Below are positions 35,840 through 44,373 of a stretch of 64,000 nt of DNA, piece after piece. Under the pieces are notes generated by a model. It worked only from the letters and a program-made list of their open reading frames with translations. It searched no databases and had not been told where the DNA came from. This DNA is from Jhaorihella thermophila. GTDB lineage: Bacteria > Pseudomonadota > Alphaproteobacteria > Rhodobacterales > Rhodobacteraceae. The stretch lies in contig NZ_FNVD01000001.1 in the NCBI RefSeq assembly GCF_900108275.1, forward strand, positions 1 through 64,000, given 5' to 3'. Each line of letters begins with the position of its first letter. Positions within the stretch are counted from its first letter, which is position 1. Position numbers and translations under genes: made by a program.

Positions 35840-36838
35840 TCAGAGCGATTCGCCCGGCGACAGGGTGGGGGTCAGCGCCTCGATCGCCGGGGACGCGTCG
35901 CGGTCGCGGCGCTCCAGCACGATCCGCGCGGCGCGGCGGCCGATCTCGTGGCGGTGCGAATCGGTCGTGGCCAGCCGGACCGGCATGCCCCGAAGCAGTT
36001 CCAGATCGTTGAACCCCGCCAGCGCCAGATCGTCCGGCACCGAAAGGCCGCTGGCCAGGCAGTGCATCAGCCCGCCGATCGCCATCAGGTCCGACGAGTA
36101 ATAGATGCAGTCCAGATCGGGGTGCCGCTCCAGCATTGCCGCCGTCAGGTTGCGCCCTTGTTCGACAGAAGAGCCGCCGGAATAGGTGTCGGTCGCTGCC
36201 AGCTCCAGCCCTGCCGCGGTCAGAGCGGCGGTGAACCCGTCGAGCCGTTTGCGCGCGCGGAAGTCCTGCGGCATCTTGGTGCCGATAAAGCCGATGCGCC
36301 GGTGCCCGCGGGCGACGATCTCGCGCCCCATGTCGTGACCGGCCTGACGGTGCGAGATGCCGACGCAATGCGACACGGGCGTGCCGTCCACGTCCATCAC
36401 CTCGACCACGGGGCAGGGGGCGCCTTCCAGCAGCCGCCGGCCGGCCTCGGAATGTTCCAGTCCCGCCACGATCAGCCCCGAGGGCTTCCAGCTGAGCATT
36501 TCGCGGATCACCTCGGCCTCTTCGTCCAGATCGTATCCCGTGACCCCCACGAAGGGCTTGAGCGGCGAGCCCTCGAGTGCGGCCGAGATGCCCGACAGCA
36601 CCTTGGGAAAAACGAGGCTTTCCAGCGAGGGCACCACCACGCCGACCAGGTTCGAGGCATGCGACGACAGCGCCCCGGCGATGCGATTCGGCACATAGCC
36701 CAGCTCGCGCGCGGCCTGCATGACCTTTTCGCGGGTTCTGTCCGACACCTCTGCCGCCCCCCGCAGGGCGCGCGAGGCGGTCATCATGCTGACCCCGGCG
36801 CGGGCCGCGACATCGCTCAGAACCGGCTTTTTCGTCAT
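35840..36838 (-). CDS. LacI-family repressor (GntR/gluconate-type)
   Basis: A 332-residue LacI-family regulator: N-terminal helix-turn-helix and hinge (VLSDVAARAGVSMMTASRALRGAAEVSDRTREKVMQAARELGYVPNRIA) followed by a periplasmic-binding-type sugar domain. It resembles gluconate-utilisation repressors. It is divergent from gap, with tandem 12-bp operators overlapping the gap promoter, so it very likely represses gap in response to a sugar or sugar-phosphate. Clean family length, no anomalies. Confidence 0.92.
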   Translation of the reverse strand: MTKKPVLSDVAARAGVSMMTASRALRGAAEVSDRTREKVMQAARELGYVPNRIAGALSSHASNLVGVVVPSLESLVFPKVLSGISAALEGSPLKPFVGVTGYDLDEEAEVIREMLSWKPSGLIVAGLEHSEAGRRLLEGAPCPVVEVMDVDGTPVSHCVGISHRQAGHDMGREIVARGHRRIGFIGTKMPQDFRARKRLDGFTAALTAAGLELAATDTYSGGSSVEQGRNLTAAMLERHPDLDCIYYSSDLMAIGGLMHCLASGLSVPDDLALAGFNDLELLRGMPVRLATTDSHRHEIGRRAARIVLERRDRDASPAIEALTPTLSPGESL

Positions 36839-36910
36839 GGCGCGATGCTGACGCAGAACCGCGTGCCCCGCAAGCCCGCAGGCGCGGATGCCGGCGCGGT
36901 TTCCGCGACA

Positions 36911-36959
36911 TTGACTTTTCGCCGCAATCGGCTATGGTAGCGATACCGGTAACGATACC
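36911..36959 (+). promoter_or_regulatory. gap promoter with tandem LacI-type operators
   Basis: A likely sigma-70 promoter has TTGACT (36911-36916), 16 bases, then TATGGT (36933-36938). Two abutting near-palindromes of form GGTA-N-CGATACC follow, GGTAGCGATACC (36936-36947) and GGTAACGATACC (36948-36959), overlapping the -10 and the start region. Both fit an ideal GGTATCGATACC dyad with central CG, typical of LacI-family operators. Confidence 0.7.
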
Positions 36960-37003
36960 GGCGCCGCGCGTGCGCCGGCATCCATTGCTCTGGAGGGAGA
37001 GCC

Positions 37004-38032
37004 ATGACCCTGAAGATCGGTATCAACGGTTTCGGCCGGATCGGGCGCGGCGTATTGCGGGCGCTGATCGAATCCGGCGCCGATGACGTCGAAGTGGTCG
37101 CGATCAACGACCTCGCTGCGCCGGACCATCTGGCGCATCTGCTGAAATACGACAGCGTGCATGGCCGCCTGAAGGCGCGGGTGCGGGTCGAGGGCGACAC
37201 GCTTTTTGTGAACGACCGCGCGATCCGCGTCACCGCGCTGCGCGACCCGGCGAAGCTGCGCTGGGCGGATGTGGACATCGCGATGGAATGCACCGGCAAG
37301 TTCACCGAACGCGACAAGGCCGCGGCGCATCTGGCAAACGGATCCTCGCGGGTTCTGATCTCGGCCCCGGGCAAGAACGTGGACCGCACCGTTGTCTACG
37401 GCGTGAACCACACCGACCTGACCGCTGATGACGTGATCGTGTCCAATGCCTCCTGCACCACCAACTGCCTTGCGCCGATGGCGATGGTGCTGGACCGCGC
37501 ATTCGGCATCCGCACTGGCTACATGACCACCGTGCATGCCTATACCGGCGACCAGCCGTCGCATGACACCGACCACCGCGACCTTTATCGGGCGCGGGCT
37601 GCGGCGCTGTCGATGGTGCCGACTTCGACCGGGGCGGCGCGGGCGATTTCCCTTGTTCTTCCGCAGCTTGAAGGACGTCTTGAAGGTTCCGCCATTCGCG
37701 TGCCCACCCCCAACGTGTCGCTGGTGGATCTCAGCTTCGTGCCCGAGCGTCCGGCCACGGTCGAGGCAATCAACGACGCGATGCGCGCCGCCGCCGAGGG
37801 CGAACTGGCCGGGGTGCTGGCCTATGAGGAAGACCCGCTGGTGTCGGTGGACTTCAACCACGACCCGCATTCGTCCTGCTTTGCCGCGGCGCAGACCACG
37901 GTGACGCGCGACGGGCTGGTGCGCGTGGTCAGCTGGTATGACAACGAATGGGGCTTTTCCAACCGCATGATCGACACCGCCCGCCACATGGGCGCGGTGA
38001 TGGCGGCGTCGGCCCCGCTGGCGGCCGAATAG
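37004..38032 (+). CDS. gap: Glyceraldehyde-3-phosphate dehydrogenase, type I
   Basis: A 342-residue GAPDH. The NAD-binding domain starts KIGINGFGRIGRGVLRAL, and Asp36 in VVAINDLA favours NAD. The catalytic Cys151 lies in SNASCTTNCLAP, and the conserved TTVHAYTGDQ and SWYDNEWGFSNRM motifs are present. The enzyme acts in glycolysis, Entner-Doudoroff flow and gluconeogenesis. The promoter carries tandem LacI-type operators for the divergent regulator, an arrangement pointing to carbon-source control. Ribosome site GGAGGGAG precedes the ATG. Confidence 0.96.
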   Translation: MTLKIGINGFGRIGRGVLRALIESGADDVEVVAINDLAAPDHLAHLLKYDSVHGRLKARVRVEGDTLFVNDRAIRVTALRDPAKLRWADVDIAMECTGKFTERDKAAAHLANGSSRVLISAPGKNVDRTVVYGVNHTDLTADDVIVSNASCTTNCLAPMAMVLDRAFGIRTGYMTTVHAYTGDQPSHDTDHRDLYRARAAALSMVPTSTGAARAISLVLPQLEGRLEGSAIRVPTPNVSLVDLSFVPERPATVEAINDAMRAAAEGELAGVLAYEEDPLVSVDFNHDPHSSCFAAAQTTVTRDGLVRVVSWYDNEWGFSNRMIDTARHMGAVMAASAPLAAE

Positions 38033-38083
38033 GCGGGTGAAGGACCAGAGCGCGGGCCGAGACGGCGACTCCGTCGGCCCGTG

Positions 38084-39218
38084 CTACCACCGCTGGCCGA
38101 CATGGATATACACCAGCTCTTCGCCTTCGTGGTTGCGACTGTAGTCGATCGAAAGTCCAGAGGAAACTTCTTCGACAGCCTGTATCGTGCGCCGATGCCT
38201 GCGGCGGCGTGATTGCCGGTTGCGTCCAGCCGGCCAAAGCCCGGCCCGACGCCGCCGATCCCGGCAAACAGCACCGCGCCGAAGCGCCGGCCCAGCCGCT
38301 GGCGCATCTCGACCTGCGCCGAGGCGGCATGGCTGTCGATGAACCGGGTAGAGGGGAAACCCCGGAACTTGTCGTTCAGGCCCAGCGCGCAGCTGTCAAA
38401 GAACGGCGCCCGGTCCGAGGCGGCGCAGACCGAGGCGCGGGCGGCCAGCACCGCGTCGTGCCACAACGGCACGAAGGCGTCGGCGTTGACGAACCCCTTG
38501 GCATAGCTGCGGTCCGGCCCGTCCAGCGTCTGGCCGCGGAACGCGGTCGCGACTATCCGGCTGCCTTTGGTGGGGTAATCGGTGTCGTCGCGCGTGCCCC
38601 ATTCCGCCACCGCGCCCAGCGTGCCCAGCTTGAGATTCGCGTCGGGCTGCAACTCGGGCGGCAGCAGTCCGCCCAGATCGGTGGTGATGGTCGTGTCCAG
38701 ATAACGCGCGGTGATGCCCAGAGAGATGTCGGGCGAAAAACCGTATCGCAGTTCCAGATTGGCAATCTCGCCGGTTTGGCGGATCGCCAGTGGCCCAAGT
38801 CTCGTGTAGACGTCATGGCTCAGGTCAGCGTGGCCCAGAAACAGGCTGGCCTGCCAGCGGTTCGAGACCAGCGCGACCGATGTCGAAATGCCATAGCCGA
38901 AACTGCCATTGTCGGTCTTGAAACCCCCAGCGCGAGATGGGACGACTTCGACTCCTCGTCCGAGCGGAACACATAACCGCCGCCAAGGGCCAATCCGTTG
39001 CCGATCAGCGGGCTCTTGAACGGGATCGGCGCGGCGATGAACGATCCCTGCCCAAACCCGAAGCGGGCGGCGGGATGGGGCAGGTCGGCGTTGCGCTCGG
39101 CCAGTTCGGCGGAACTGGAGCCGGTCACCTCCTCTGCGCTGGCCGACGGCGCACAGGCGACCATCCCGGCGGCAATCCAGACCAGCGCAGTGCGGCACAA
39201 TGAATTCACAGAGTTCAT
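38084..39218 (-). pseudogene. Outer-membrane beta-barrel (surface antigen/Omp85-like), two frameshifts
   Basis: A protein of about 378 residues can be rebuilt from two frames. It starts at MNSVNSLCRTALVWIAAGMVACAPSASA (signal peptide, ATG at 39218), followed by a 16-strand-like barrel with RYGFSPDISLGITARYLDTT, DDTDYPTKGSRI and NDKFRGFPSTRF (the barrel motif of Bac_surface_Ag proteins). It ends in an aromatic residue (GQRW). A single missing G in a run near 38932-38936 and one missing base near 38150-38156 break the frame. The first break is in a homopolymer, so a sequencing error is possible; otherwise the gene is dead. Confidence 0.7.
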
Positions 39219-39332
39219 CGCCAAAGCCCCCGCCAGGTTCTTGCCATCAAGAGGCCGGAGCGCCGGAAAGGCAAGAGGCAGTCTTGCCACGCCCATGCCT
39301 TTCGTTCCGATCGCGGCACCCCGTGTCGGGAT

Positions 39333-39806
39333 TCAGTCGCGAACCGACCGCGCCGCCGCCATCAGCCACAGAACGGCCAGGCCCGCCGAGGCCACCGCGT
39401 TCCAGGCCGCCATGCTCAGCCCGAACATTTCCCACGGTATCTCGTCGCAGCGCACCAGCGGGGCCGACATGATCTGCTCCAACAGCTGTTCGGGGCTAAG
39501 CCCCCCGACCGGACCGGTGGTGCAGATCCTTGGCCCCTCCCACCAGTGCTGTTCGACACCGGCGTGGTAGACGCCGATCCCGGCGGTCGTCAGCGCGGCC
39601 AGCGCGCCCAGAAGGGGCAGGCCGCGACCGGGGATCATCAGCGCGATCCCCCCGATCAGGATCGCTGCGCCATGCGGCCAGCGTTGCCACAGGCACAGCT
39701 TGCAGGGCGCCATCCCGCCCAGATACTGGAACCCGAACGCCCCCAGCAGCAATGCGGCCGAGCCGCCCGCCGCGGCAAGGATCAGAAAGTTGCGGCTCAG
39801 AGGCAT
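39333..39806 (-). CDS. dsbB: Disulfide bond formation protein B
   Basis: A 157-residue inner-membrane protein with four membrane segments. The first periplasmic pair is Cys35-x2-Cys38 (APCKLCLWQRW) and the second Cys95 ... Cys120 (RICTTG ... VRCDEIPW), as in DsbB, which reoxidises DsbA with quinone. It lies 7 bases after the yqaA stop, same strand, so probably one operon. No dsbA is in the window. Confidence 0.9.
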   Translation of the reverse strand: MPLSRNFLILAAAGGSAALLLGAFGFQYLGGMAPCKLCLWQRWPHGAAILIGGIALMIPGRGLPLLGALAALTTAGIGVYHAGVEQHWWEGPRICTTGPVGGLSPEQLLEQIMSAPLVRCDEIPWEMFGLSMAAWNAVASAGLAVLWLMAAARSVRD

Positions 39807-39813
39807 GGCGTCC

Positions 39814-40392
39814 TCACAGGTATTTGACCAGAAAGAAGCTGCCGATCAGCAGCACGATGAAGACGGTGAACACAAGGCCCAGCCGGTGTTCGATGAAATC
39901 CCGGATCGGCGCGCCGAAAATGCGCAGCAGCGCGGCCACCACGAAGAACCGCAGCGCACGGGCGAGAATCGAAGTGGCGACGAAGGTCGGCAGCGGCATC
40001 GCGGTCCAGCCGGACATGATGGTGATGACCTTGTAGGGAAACGGCGTCACTCCCGCGGTCAGCACCGCCCAGAATCCGAAATCGTTGAACCGCTGGTTGA
40101 ACTCCGCCATTGCGTCGGCCTTGCCCATCGCGGTCAGGATCGGGGCGCCGATGCTTTCATAGGCGAAATATCCGATGGCATAGCCCAGCATGCCCCCAAG
40201 GACCGAACCCGCCAGCGCTACGGTGGCCACGCGCCAGGCGTTTTTGGGATGGGCCAGAATCATCGGGATCATCAGCGTGTCGGGCGGAATCGGAAAGAAC
40301 GAGCTTTCGACAAAGGCCACGACGAACAGCACCCACATTGCGTTGGGGTGGTCGGCATAGGCCATGGTGGTGTCGTAGAGACGTCTTATCAT
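39814..40392 (-). CDS. YqaA-family membrane protein (VTT/DedA-like)
   Basis: A 192-residue membrane protein with SSFFPIPPDTLMIPMIL, GSVLGGMLGYAIGYF and AGVTPFPYKVITIMSGW motifs of the YqaA branch of the SNARE-assoc/VTT (DedA-like) family, proposed lipid scramblases or small-molecule transporters. The ATG at 40392 gives the standard family start (MIRRLYDTTMAYADHPNAMW); the longer in-frame start lacks support. It is followed closely by dsbB. Confidence 0.85.
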   Translation of the reverse strand: MIRRLYDTTMAYADHPNAMWVLFVVAFVESSFFPIPPDTLMIPMILAHPKNAWRVATVALAGSVLGGMLGYAIGYFAYESIGAPILTAMGKADAMAEFNQRFNDFGFWAVLTAGVTPFPYKVITIMSGWTAMPLPTFVATSILARALRFFVVAALLRIFGAPIRDFIEHRLGLVFTVFIVLLIGSFFLVKYL

Positions 40393-40560
40393 GCGATGCT
40401 GTCCGTGGCCGCCCCGGCGCGGCAATGAGGGCAAACCACGCGAGGGCGGGCAGGTCAACCGCGCTTTGCCCGGCGGTGCCGTTTTGCCTCTGGACCTCGG
40501 CGCGAGGGGGCGCTAATCGGTTAGTGTCCGTTCCGATGCGGCCCAGAGGGGCGATACCGT

Positions 40561-40644
40561 GCGGGTGTGGCGGAATGGTAGACGCGAGGGTCTCAAACAC
40601 CCTTTCCGAAAGGAGTGTGGGTTCGACTCCCACCACCCGCACCA
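40561..40644 (+). tRNA. tRNA-Leu(CAA)
   Basis: The 7-bp acceptor stem GCGGGTG (40561-40567) pairs with CACCCGC (40634-40640), and the CCA end is encoded (40642-40644). The D arm has GCGGAATGGTAGACGC. The anticodon arm AGGGT / ACCCT encloses CTCAAAC with anticodon CAA (40594-40596). A long class II variable arm (TTTCCGAAAGGAGT) and T arm GTGGG-TTCGACT-CCCAC follow. It reads UUG codons. Confidence 0.96.
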
Positions 40645-40770
40645 CGGCCTGACCTTCCGCCCGCCGATTGCGCGCCGCGGCCGGTGTCGTGGGGCCGAAA
40701 ACCGTCAGACCGTTCTTGCAGATGCAGCCCCGGTGATCCATGAAGGGGCAGCACAAGTCACGAGGCCCCC

Positions 40771-41403
40771 ATGTCTGGAAACGTCACCGTCGTCGATCAT
40801 CCTCTGGTCCAGCACAAGCTGACGCTGATGCGTCAGAAGGAAACGCCGTCGGCGCTGTTTCGCCAGCTCTTGCGCGAAATCACGCTGTTGCTGACCTACG
40901 AAATCACGCGCGACATGCCGCTGACCACCGCGCATATCGAAACCATGCTCGAGCCGATGGAGGCGCCCGTTCTGGCCGGCCCCAACCCGGCGGTGATCTC
41001 GATCCTGCGGGCAGGCAACGGGATGCTGGACGGCGCGCTGGAGGTGCTGCCGCAGGCGCGTGTGGGCTTCGTCGGGCTCTACCGGGACGAAGAGACGCTG
41101 AAGCCCGTGAAATACTACTTCAAGGTGCCCAACCGGCTGGACGAGCGGCTGGTGATCATGGTCGATCCGATGCTGGCCACCGGCAATTCCTCGGTTGCCG
41201 CCGTGGACATGCTGAAAGAGGCCGGCGCGCGGCAGATCCGGTTCCTCTGCCTTCTGGCCGCGCCCGAAGGCGTGGACACGATGTACAAGGCGCACCCGGA
41301 CGTGGAAATCGTTACGGCTTCGATTGATCGGCAGTTGAACGACAAGGGCTATATCCTGCCCGGGCTGGGCGATGCGGGTGACCGGATCTTCGGGACGCTC
41401 TGA
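40771..41403 (+). CDS. upp: Uracil phosphoribosyltransferase
   Basis: A 210-residue UPRT, which salvages uracil to UMP with PRPP. The family segments [28 protein letters not shown] at the N-terminus, the PRPP loop [14 protein letters not shown] and the uracil-binding C-terminus [19 protein letters not shown] are all visible. Length is exactly normal. It is 126 bases downstream of tRNA-Leu on the same strand, with its own weak ribosome site (CACGAGG). Confidence 0.97.
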   Translation: MSGNVTVVDHPLVQHKLTLMRQKETPSALFRQLLREITLLLTYEITRDMPLTTAHIETMLEPMEAPVLAGPNPAVISILRAGNGMLDGALEVLPQARVGFVGLYRDEETLKPVKYYFKVPNRLDERLVIMVDPMLATGNSSVAAVDMLKEAGARQIRFLCLLAAPEGVDTMYKAHPDVEIVTASIDRQLNDKGYILPGLGDAGDRIFGTL

Positions 41404-41470
41404 CGAACTGCGCGCTGGACTCGAAGGGTGAATCGCGGCATCCTGCCACAAAATGTTGTGGGGGATGTTG

Positions 41471-42730
41471 ATGAGACCTACGAGGATTGTTGCGCTGGCC
41501 ATCATGTTGGGGTCCATCGCGATGGCCTCGTCAAACGCCCAGACCCTGCGCGAGGCGCGGCCGCCCGCCGAATTTCCGCCGGCGTCCTTCAAGGGCAAGC
41601 AATATGTGGACAGCCGCGGCTGCATCTACATCCGTGCGGGCGTCAACGGCAACGTCACCTGGGTGCCCCGCGTGACCCGCGACCGCAAGCAGCTGTGCGG
41701 ATACAAGCCGACGCAGGTCGCCGGTGCCACCAGCGCGCCACCTGTGCCCCGAGCGACCAGGCCGTCCACGCTCATCACCCTGGCGCCGGCCGATCGGGTG
41801 GACGCAAAGCCGGCAGCAGCGCCCGCGCCCACCGTCGTTGCAGACGCTCCGGCGGCCAAACCGGGACAGGCGTCGTCGGTCGCTCGGGCGTCTGCGGACA
41901 AGCCCGCAGCCCGGACCCGGCCGCGCGTGCCTTCGCCCGCGCCGGCACCGACGGTGTTCGTCAATTCCCCCAAGGATGATGGCCCGGCCCGGACGCCGCC
42001 CAGGGGGCGAGCCGCGGTCAAGGTCGCGAAGGCGCCCGCGACACCCCGCCGCGTGCCCTCGCCGGCGCCCGAGCCGACAGTGTGGGAGAATCCGCAGCCG
42101 AACAAGACCGCTCCGGTCATCGCTCCCCGCAGGTCCCGAACGGCCACACCGCCCAAGGTGGTGTGCCCGAACGCCTCGCCCTTCAGCCAGCAGTTCATCA
42201 ACGAAGGCGCCCGCTGTGGTCCGCAACAGGTGCCCCCGGTCCCGTCGCAGGCCGCAACGCGCCGGGGCGCGGTCGCTCTGGCGCCCGACACGAGGATCAT
42301 TCCCCGCCACGTCTACGAGAACCGCCAGAACACGACCAATGTTTCGGTGCCCAAGGGCTATCGCCCGGTCTGGAAGGATGGCCGTTTGAACCCGCACCGG
42401 GCCGAGCGCACCGCGCGCCCCAGCCGGATCTCCGCATCCGCCGTCATACCACGGGGATTCCGGCGCGTGGATCGCGGGGACGACCGCTACAACACGCGCC
42501 GCGGCAAGGGTGCGGCGCAGGGCGATGCGCAGACCGATCTGATCTGGACCCGCACGGTGCCACGGCGGCTGATCCGCAAGCCGATCAAGGCACATGCCGT
42601 TACACTGCCCGACAGCGTGCTGGTTTCACCGGCCGAAGCCGAACCACCTCTGCGTTTCCGGATTTCCACCCGGTCGGCCCCGGCCTCGCCATCCGCGAAA
42701 GGCCCGGCCGGGGAGGGTGGCGGACGCTGA
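41471..42730 (+). CDS. Secreted Pro/Arg-rich protein with conserved Cys-containing N-terminal domain
   Basis: A 419-residue exported protein. The signal peptide (MRPTRIVALAIMLGSIAMASSNAQ) is followed by a conserved block PPASFKGKQYVDSRGCIYIRAGVNGNVTWVPRVTRDRKQLCGY with two Cys, which I associate with a family of roseobacter cell-envelope proteins sometimes annotated near SPOR proteins. The rest is very basic and Pro/Ala-rich with a duplicated PSPAPxPTVxxNP unit, then CPNASPFSQQFINEGARCG and IIPRHVYENRQNTTNVSVPKGYRPVW. The ATG at 41471 was preferred over 41453/41465 because GGGGGA lies 5 bases upstream. Function unknown; peptidoglycan association is a guess. Confidence 0.65.
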   Translation: MRPTRIVALAIMLGSIAMASSNAQTLREARPPAEFPPASFKGKQYVDSRGCIYIRAGVNGNVTWVPRVTRDRKQLCGYKPTQVAGATSAPPVPRATRPSTLITLAPADRVDAKPAAAPAPTVVADAPAAKPGQASSVARASADKPAARTRPRVPSPAPAPTVFVNSPKDDGPARTPPRGRAAVKVAKAPATPRRVPSPAPEPTVWENPQPNKTAPVIAPRRSRTATPPKVVCPNASPFSQQFINEGARCGPQQVPPVPSQAATRRGAVALAPDTRIIPRHVYENRQNTTNVSVPKGYRPVWKDGRLNPHRAERTARPSRISASAVIPRGFRRVDRGDDRYNTRRGKGAAQGDAQTDLIWTRTVPRRLIRKPIKAHAVTLPDSVLVSPAEAEPPLRFRISTRSAPASPSAKGPAGEGGGR

Positions 42731-42812
42731 GCCGCCTGCGCTTGCCGCGCGGGTCTGGATCTATTGCCCGCTCCCACGCAATCCGCGCCATCCGACAGAC
42801 CCGCGGGCGCTT

Positions 42813-42887
42813 CTTCATCTTGCCGAAAATACTCCGGGGGTCCGGGGGCAGAGCCCCCGGCCGGTCGGATTGGCGCAGCCAATCCGA
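42813..42887 (+). repeat. Dispersed structured repeat, copy 2
   Basis: CTTCATCTTGC, 3 bases, AAATACTCC starts at 42813. Hairpins CCGGGGGC / GCCCCCGG (42842-42849, 42853-42860) and TCGGATTGGC / GCCAATCCGA (42865-42874, 42878-42887) follow. The second stem differs from copy 1 by a C-G to T-A pair change that keeps pairing. It lies between convergent genes. Confidence 0.8.
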
Positions 42888-42934
42888 AAACCGCCGGATC
42901 ACCGCCCGGTTCGTTTGACAGGCTTCGCCCCCTG

Positions 42935-43951
42935 CTATCCGGCGCAGATGTTCTGCAACAAGACCCAGTCCCGGTCCGGCAACAACGGCTCCAGGTCCCG
43001 GCCCGCCATCGGGTCGGCCTCGATCAGCCCCAGGACGGTCTCGCCGGTCCTGTCCACGGCATAGGCATAGGGCCGGGATGACACTTCCATCCGTGCGAAC
43101 ATCGCCAGAACCGCCTCCTCAGGCGGCGGCGCGGGGCGGGGGCGGGCCAGCAGGTCTTCGGCATGGGAAACCAGCATCTCCGGGGACAGCGCGCCCGTGG
43201 TCAGCAACCGCACTGTGGCGCCAATCCCCAGGTTCTTCAGCATCGCGTCCAGCGGATCCTGCAGCCCGGCCCGGGCGCGCTCGACCAGGACATATCCCGC
43301 CATGACCGAAGGATCCTCGTAATCCTCGACCAGCTTGCGGTTCACCACGGCAATTCCACCGGGCAACAGCAGGCTGTCAGCGACGCCGTCCCGCAGCACC
43401 ACCAGTCGCGCTACGCCGATGCGTCGGGCCAGCCGGTCCAGCACGGCCTCCGATTCGGGGGTGCGGCAGGGCGGACCGGCAACACGGCCGATCCGGGAGA
43501 GAATCGCCTGGCCGATCTCCTGGCGCTGGATCTGCGGCACCACATTGACCGCATGGCGCCGCATCGCGCCGGGCAACCAGAACACCATCAGCGCGATGAA
43601 AACCGCCATGACCAGCAGCACCAGCCCCCCGCGCAGCCGGCCCGGATGTGGCCGCGTGCGCTCGACCGCGTGACGGAGATACTCGATCGCTTCGATCATC
43701 TCCGACTCGCGCTCGTCCAATTCGAGCGTCTCGCCCGGATCGCCGTCGGGGTGAAAGATCGCCGGCAATTCGTCAGGATTGGCCCGCTGAATCGCGGCCA
43801 GCGACCAGTGACTCAGCGCCCGGTCGTTCATGTCGGAAATGGTGAGCGTCGCGTCGCCGATGGAAACGATGACCTCGCGCCGCTGGTCCTCGGGTGTGGG
43901 GCGCCACAAACCGGACGCTTCGATGCGTTGATACCTGGTCAGCGCGGTCAT
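42935..43951 (-). CDS. Membrane protein with catalytically degenerate M48-like domain
   Basis: A 338-residue protein with one membrane segment (about residues 108-126). A periplasmic-type domain follows whose LLLPGGIAVVNRKLVEDYEDPSVMAGYVLVERARAG block lines up with M48/BepA-like metalloproteases. The LPGG strand and following helix match, but the HExxH zinc motif reads V223-E224-R225-A226-R227, so both zinc His are lost. The start at 43951 (MTALTRYQRIEASG) is preferred over an upstream ATG. It is probably a non-catalytic scaffold or chaperone-like relative; fold assignment is by motif only. Confidence 0.5.
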   Translation of the reverse strand: MTALTRYQRIEASGLWRPTPEDQRREVIVSIGDATLTISDMNDRALSHWSLAAIQRANPDELPAIFHPDGDPGETLELDERESEMIEAIEYLRHAVERTRPHPGRLRGGLVLLVMAVFIALMVFWLPGAMRRHAVNVVPQIQRQEIGQAILSRIGRVAGPPCRTPESEAVLDRLARRIGVARLVVLRDGVADSLLLPGGIAVVNRKLVEDYEDPSVMAGYVLVERARAGLQDPLDAMLKNLGIGATVRLLTTGALSPEMLVSHAEDLLARPRPAPPPEEAVLAMFARMEVSSRPYAYAVDRTGETVLGLIEADPMAGRDLEPLLPDRDWVLLQNICAG

Positions 43952-44068
43952 TGAGTCTGCCGGAAAAGGTTCTGCCTGTCTTGCCGGCAAACTAGCACGG
44001 CACCGGCGCCGGCGGCAAACGGTTCGGCCGCGGGCGTCGGTGCCGCGATAGGGGAGGAGGAGACGGTA

Positions 44069-44260
44069 TCAGGCGGACTTGAACCCCAGCATCCGGAAGA
44101 AGCTGGCCGCCGGGCAGAACCCGGTAAAGGCCGACTGGAACAGGTTGGCGCCGACGAACACGGTCAGCCACACGAACAGCGGCGACACATAGACGGTCAG
44201 AACCACGGACAGAAGAACCATGAATCCCGCAAAGGCGGTGACGGCTTGGTTGACGGTCAT
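44069..44260 (-). CDS. Small DUF2892 (YgaP-type) membrane protein
   Basis: A 63-residue protein with two hydrophobic segments and the end motif FQSAFTGFCPAASFFRMLGFK, typical of the DUF2892 inner-membrane domain found alone or fused to rhodanese (YgaP). An AGAGGA ribosome site is placed for the ATG at 44260 (MTVNQAV). No rhodanese domain is attached here. Role unknown. Confidence 0.85.
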   Translation of the reverse strand: MTVNQAVTAFAGFMVLLSVVLTVYVSPLFVWLTVFVGANLFQSAFTGFCPAASFFRMLGFKSA

Positions 44261-44373
44261 CGAAACATCCTCTCGCATGTTGCGCGCCCTCGTCGGCGCA
44301 ATCGCATTCCAATATGGGAATATGATTGCGCCTGGCAAGAGGGTGTCGAAAAAAAGCCGGCAGTGCCCTTGCG

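Noticed and set aside
37822-38083. Reading the surface-antigen frame through into the gap gene
   Set aside because: The frame remains open by chance past the true stop at 38084-38086 because of the frameshift; the extension is antisense to gap.
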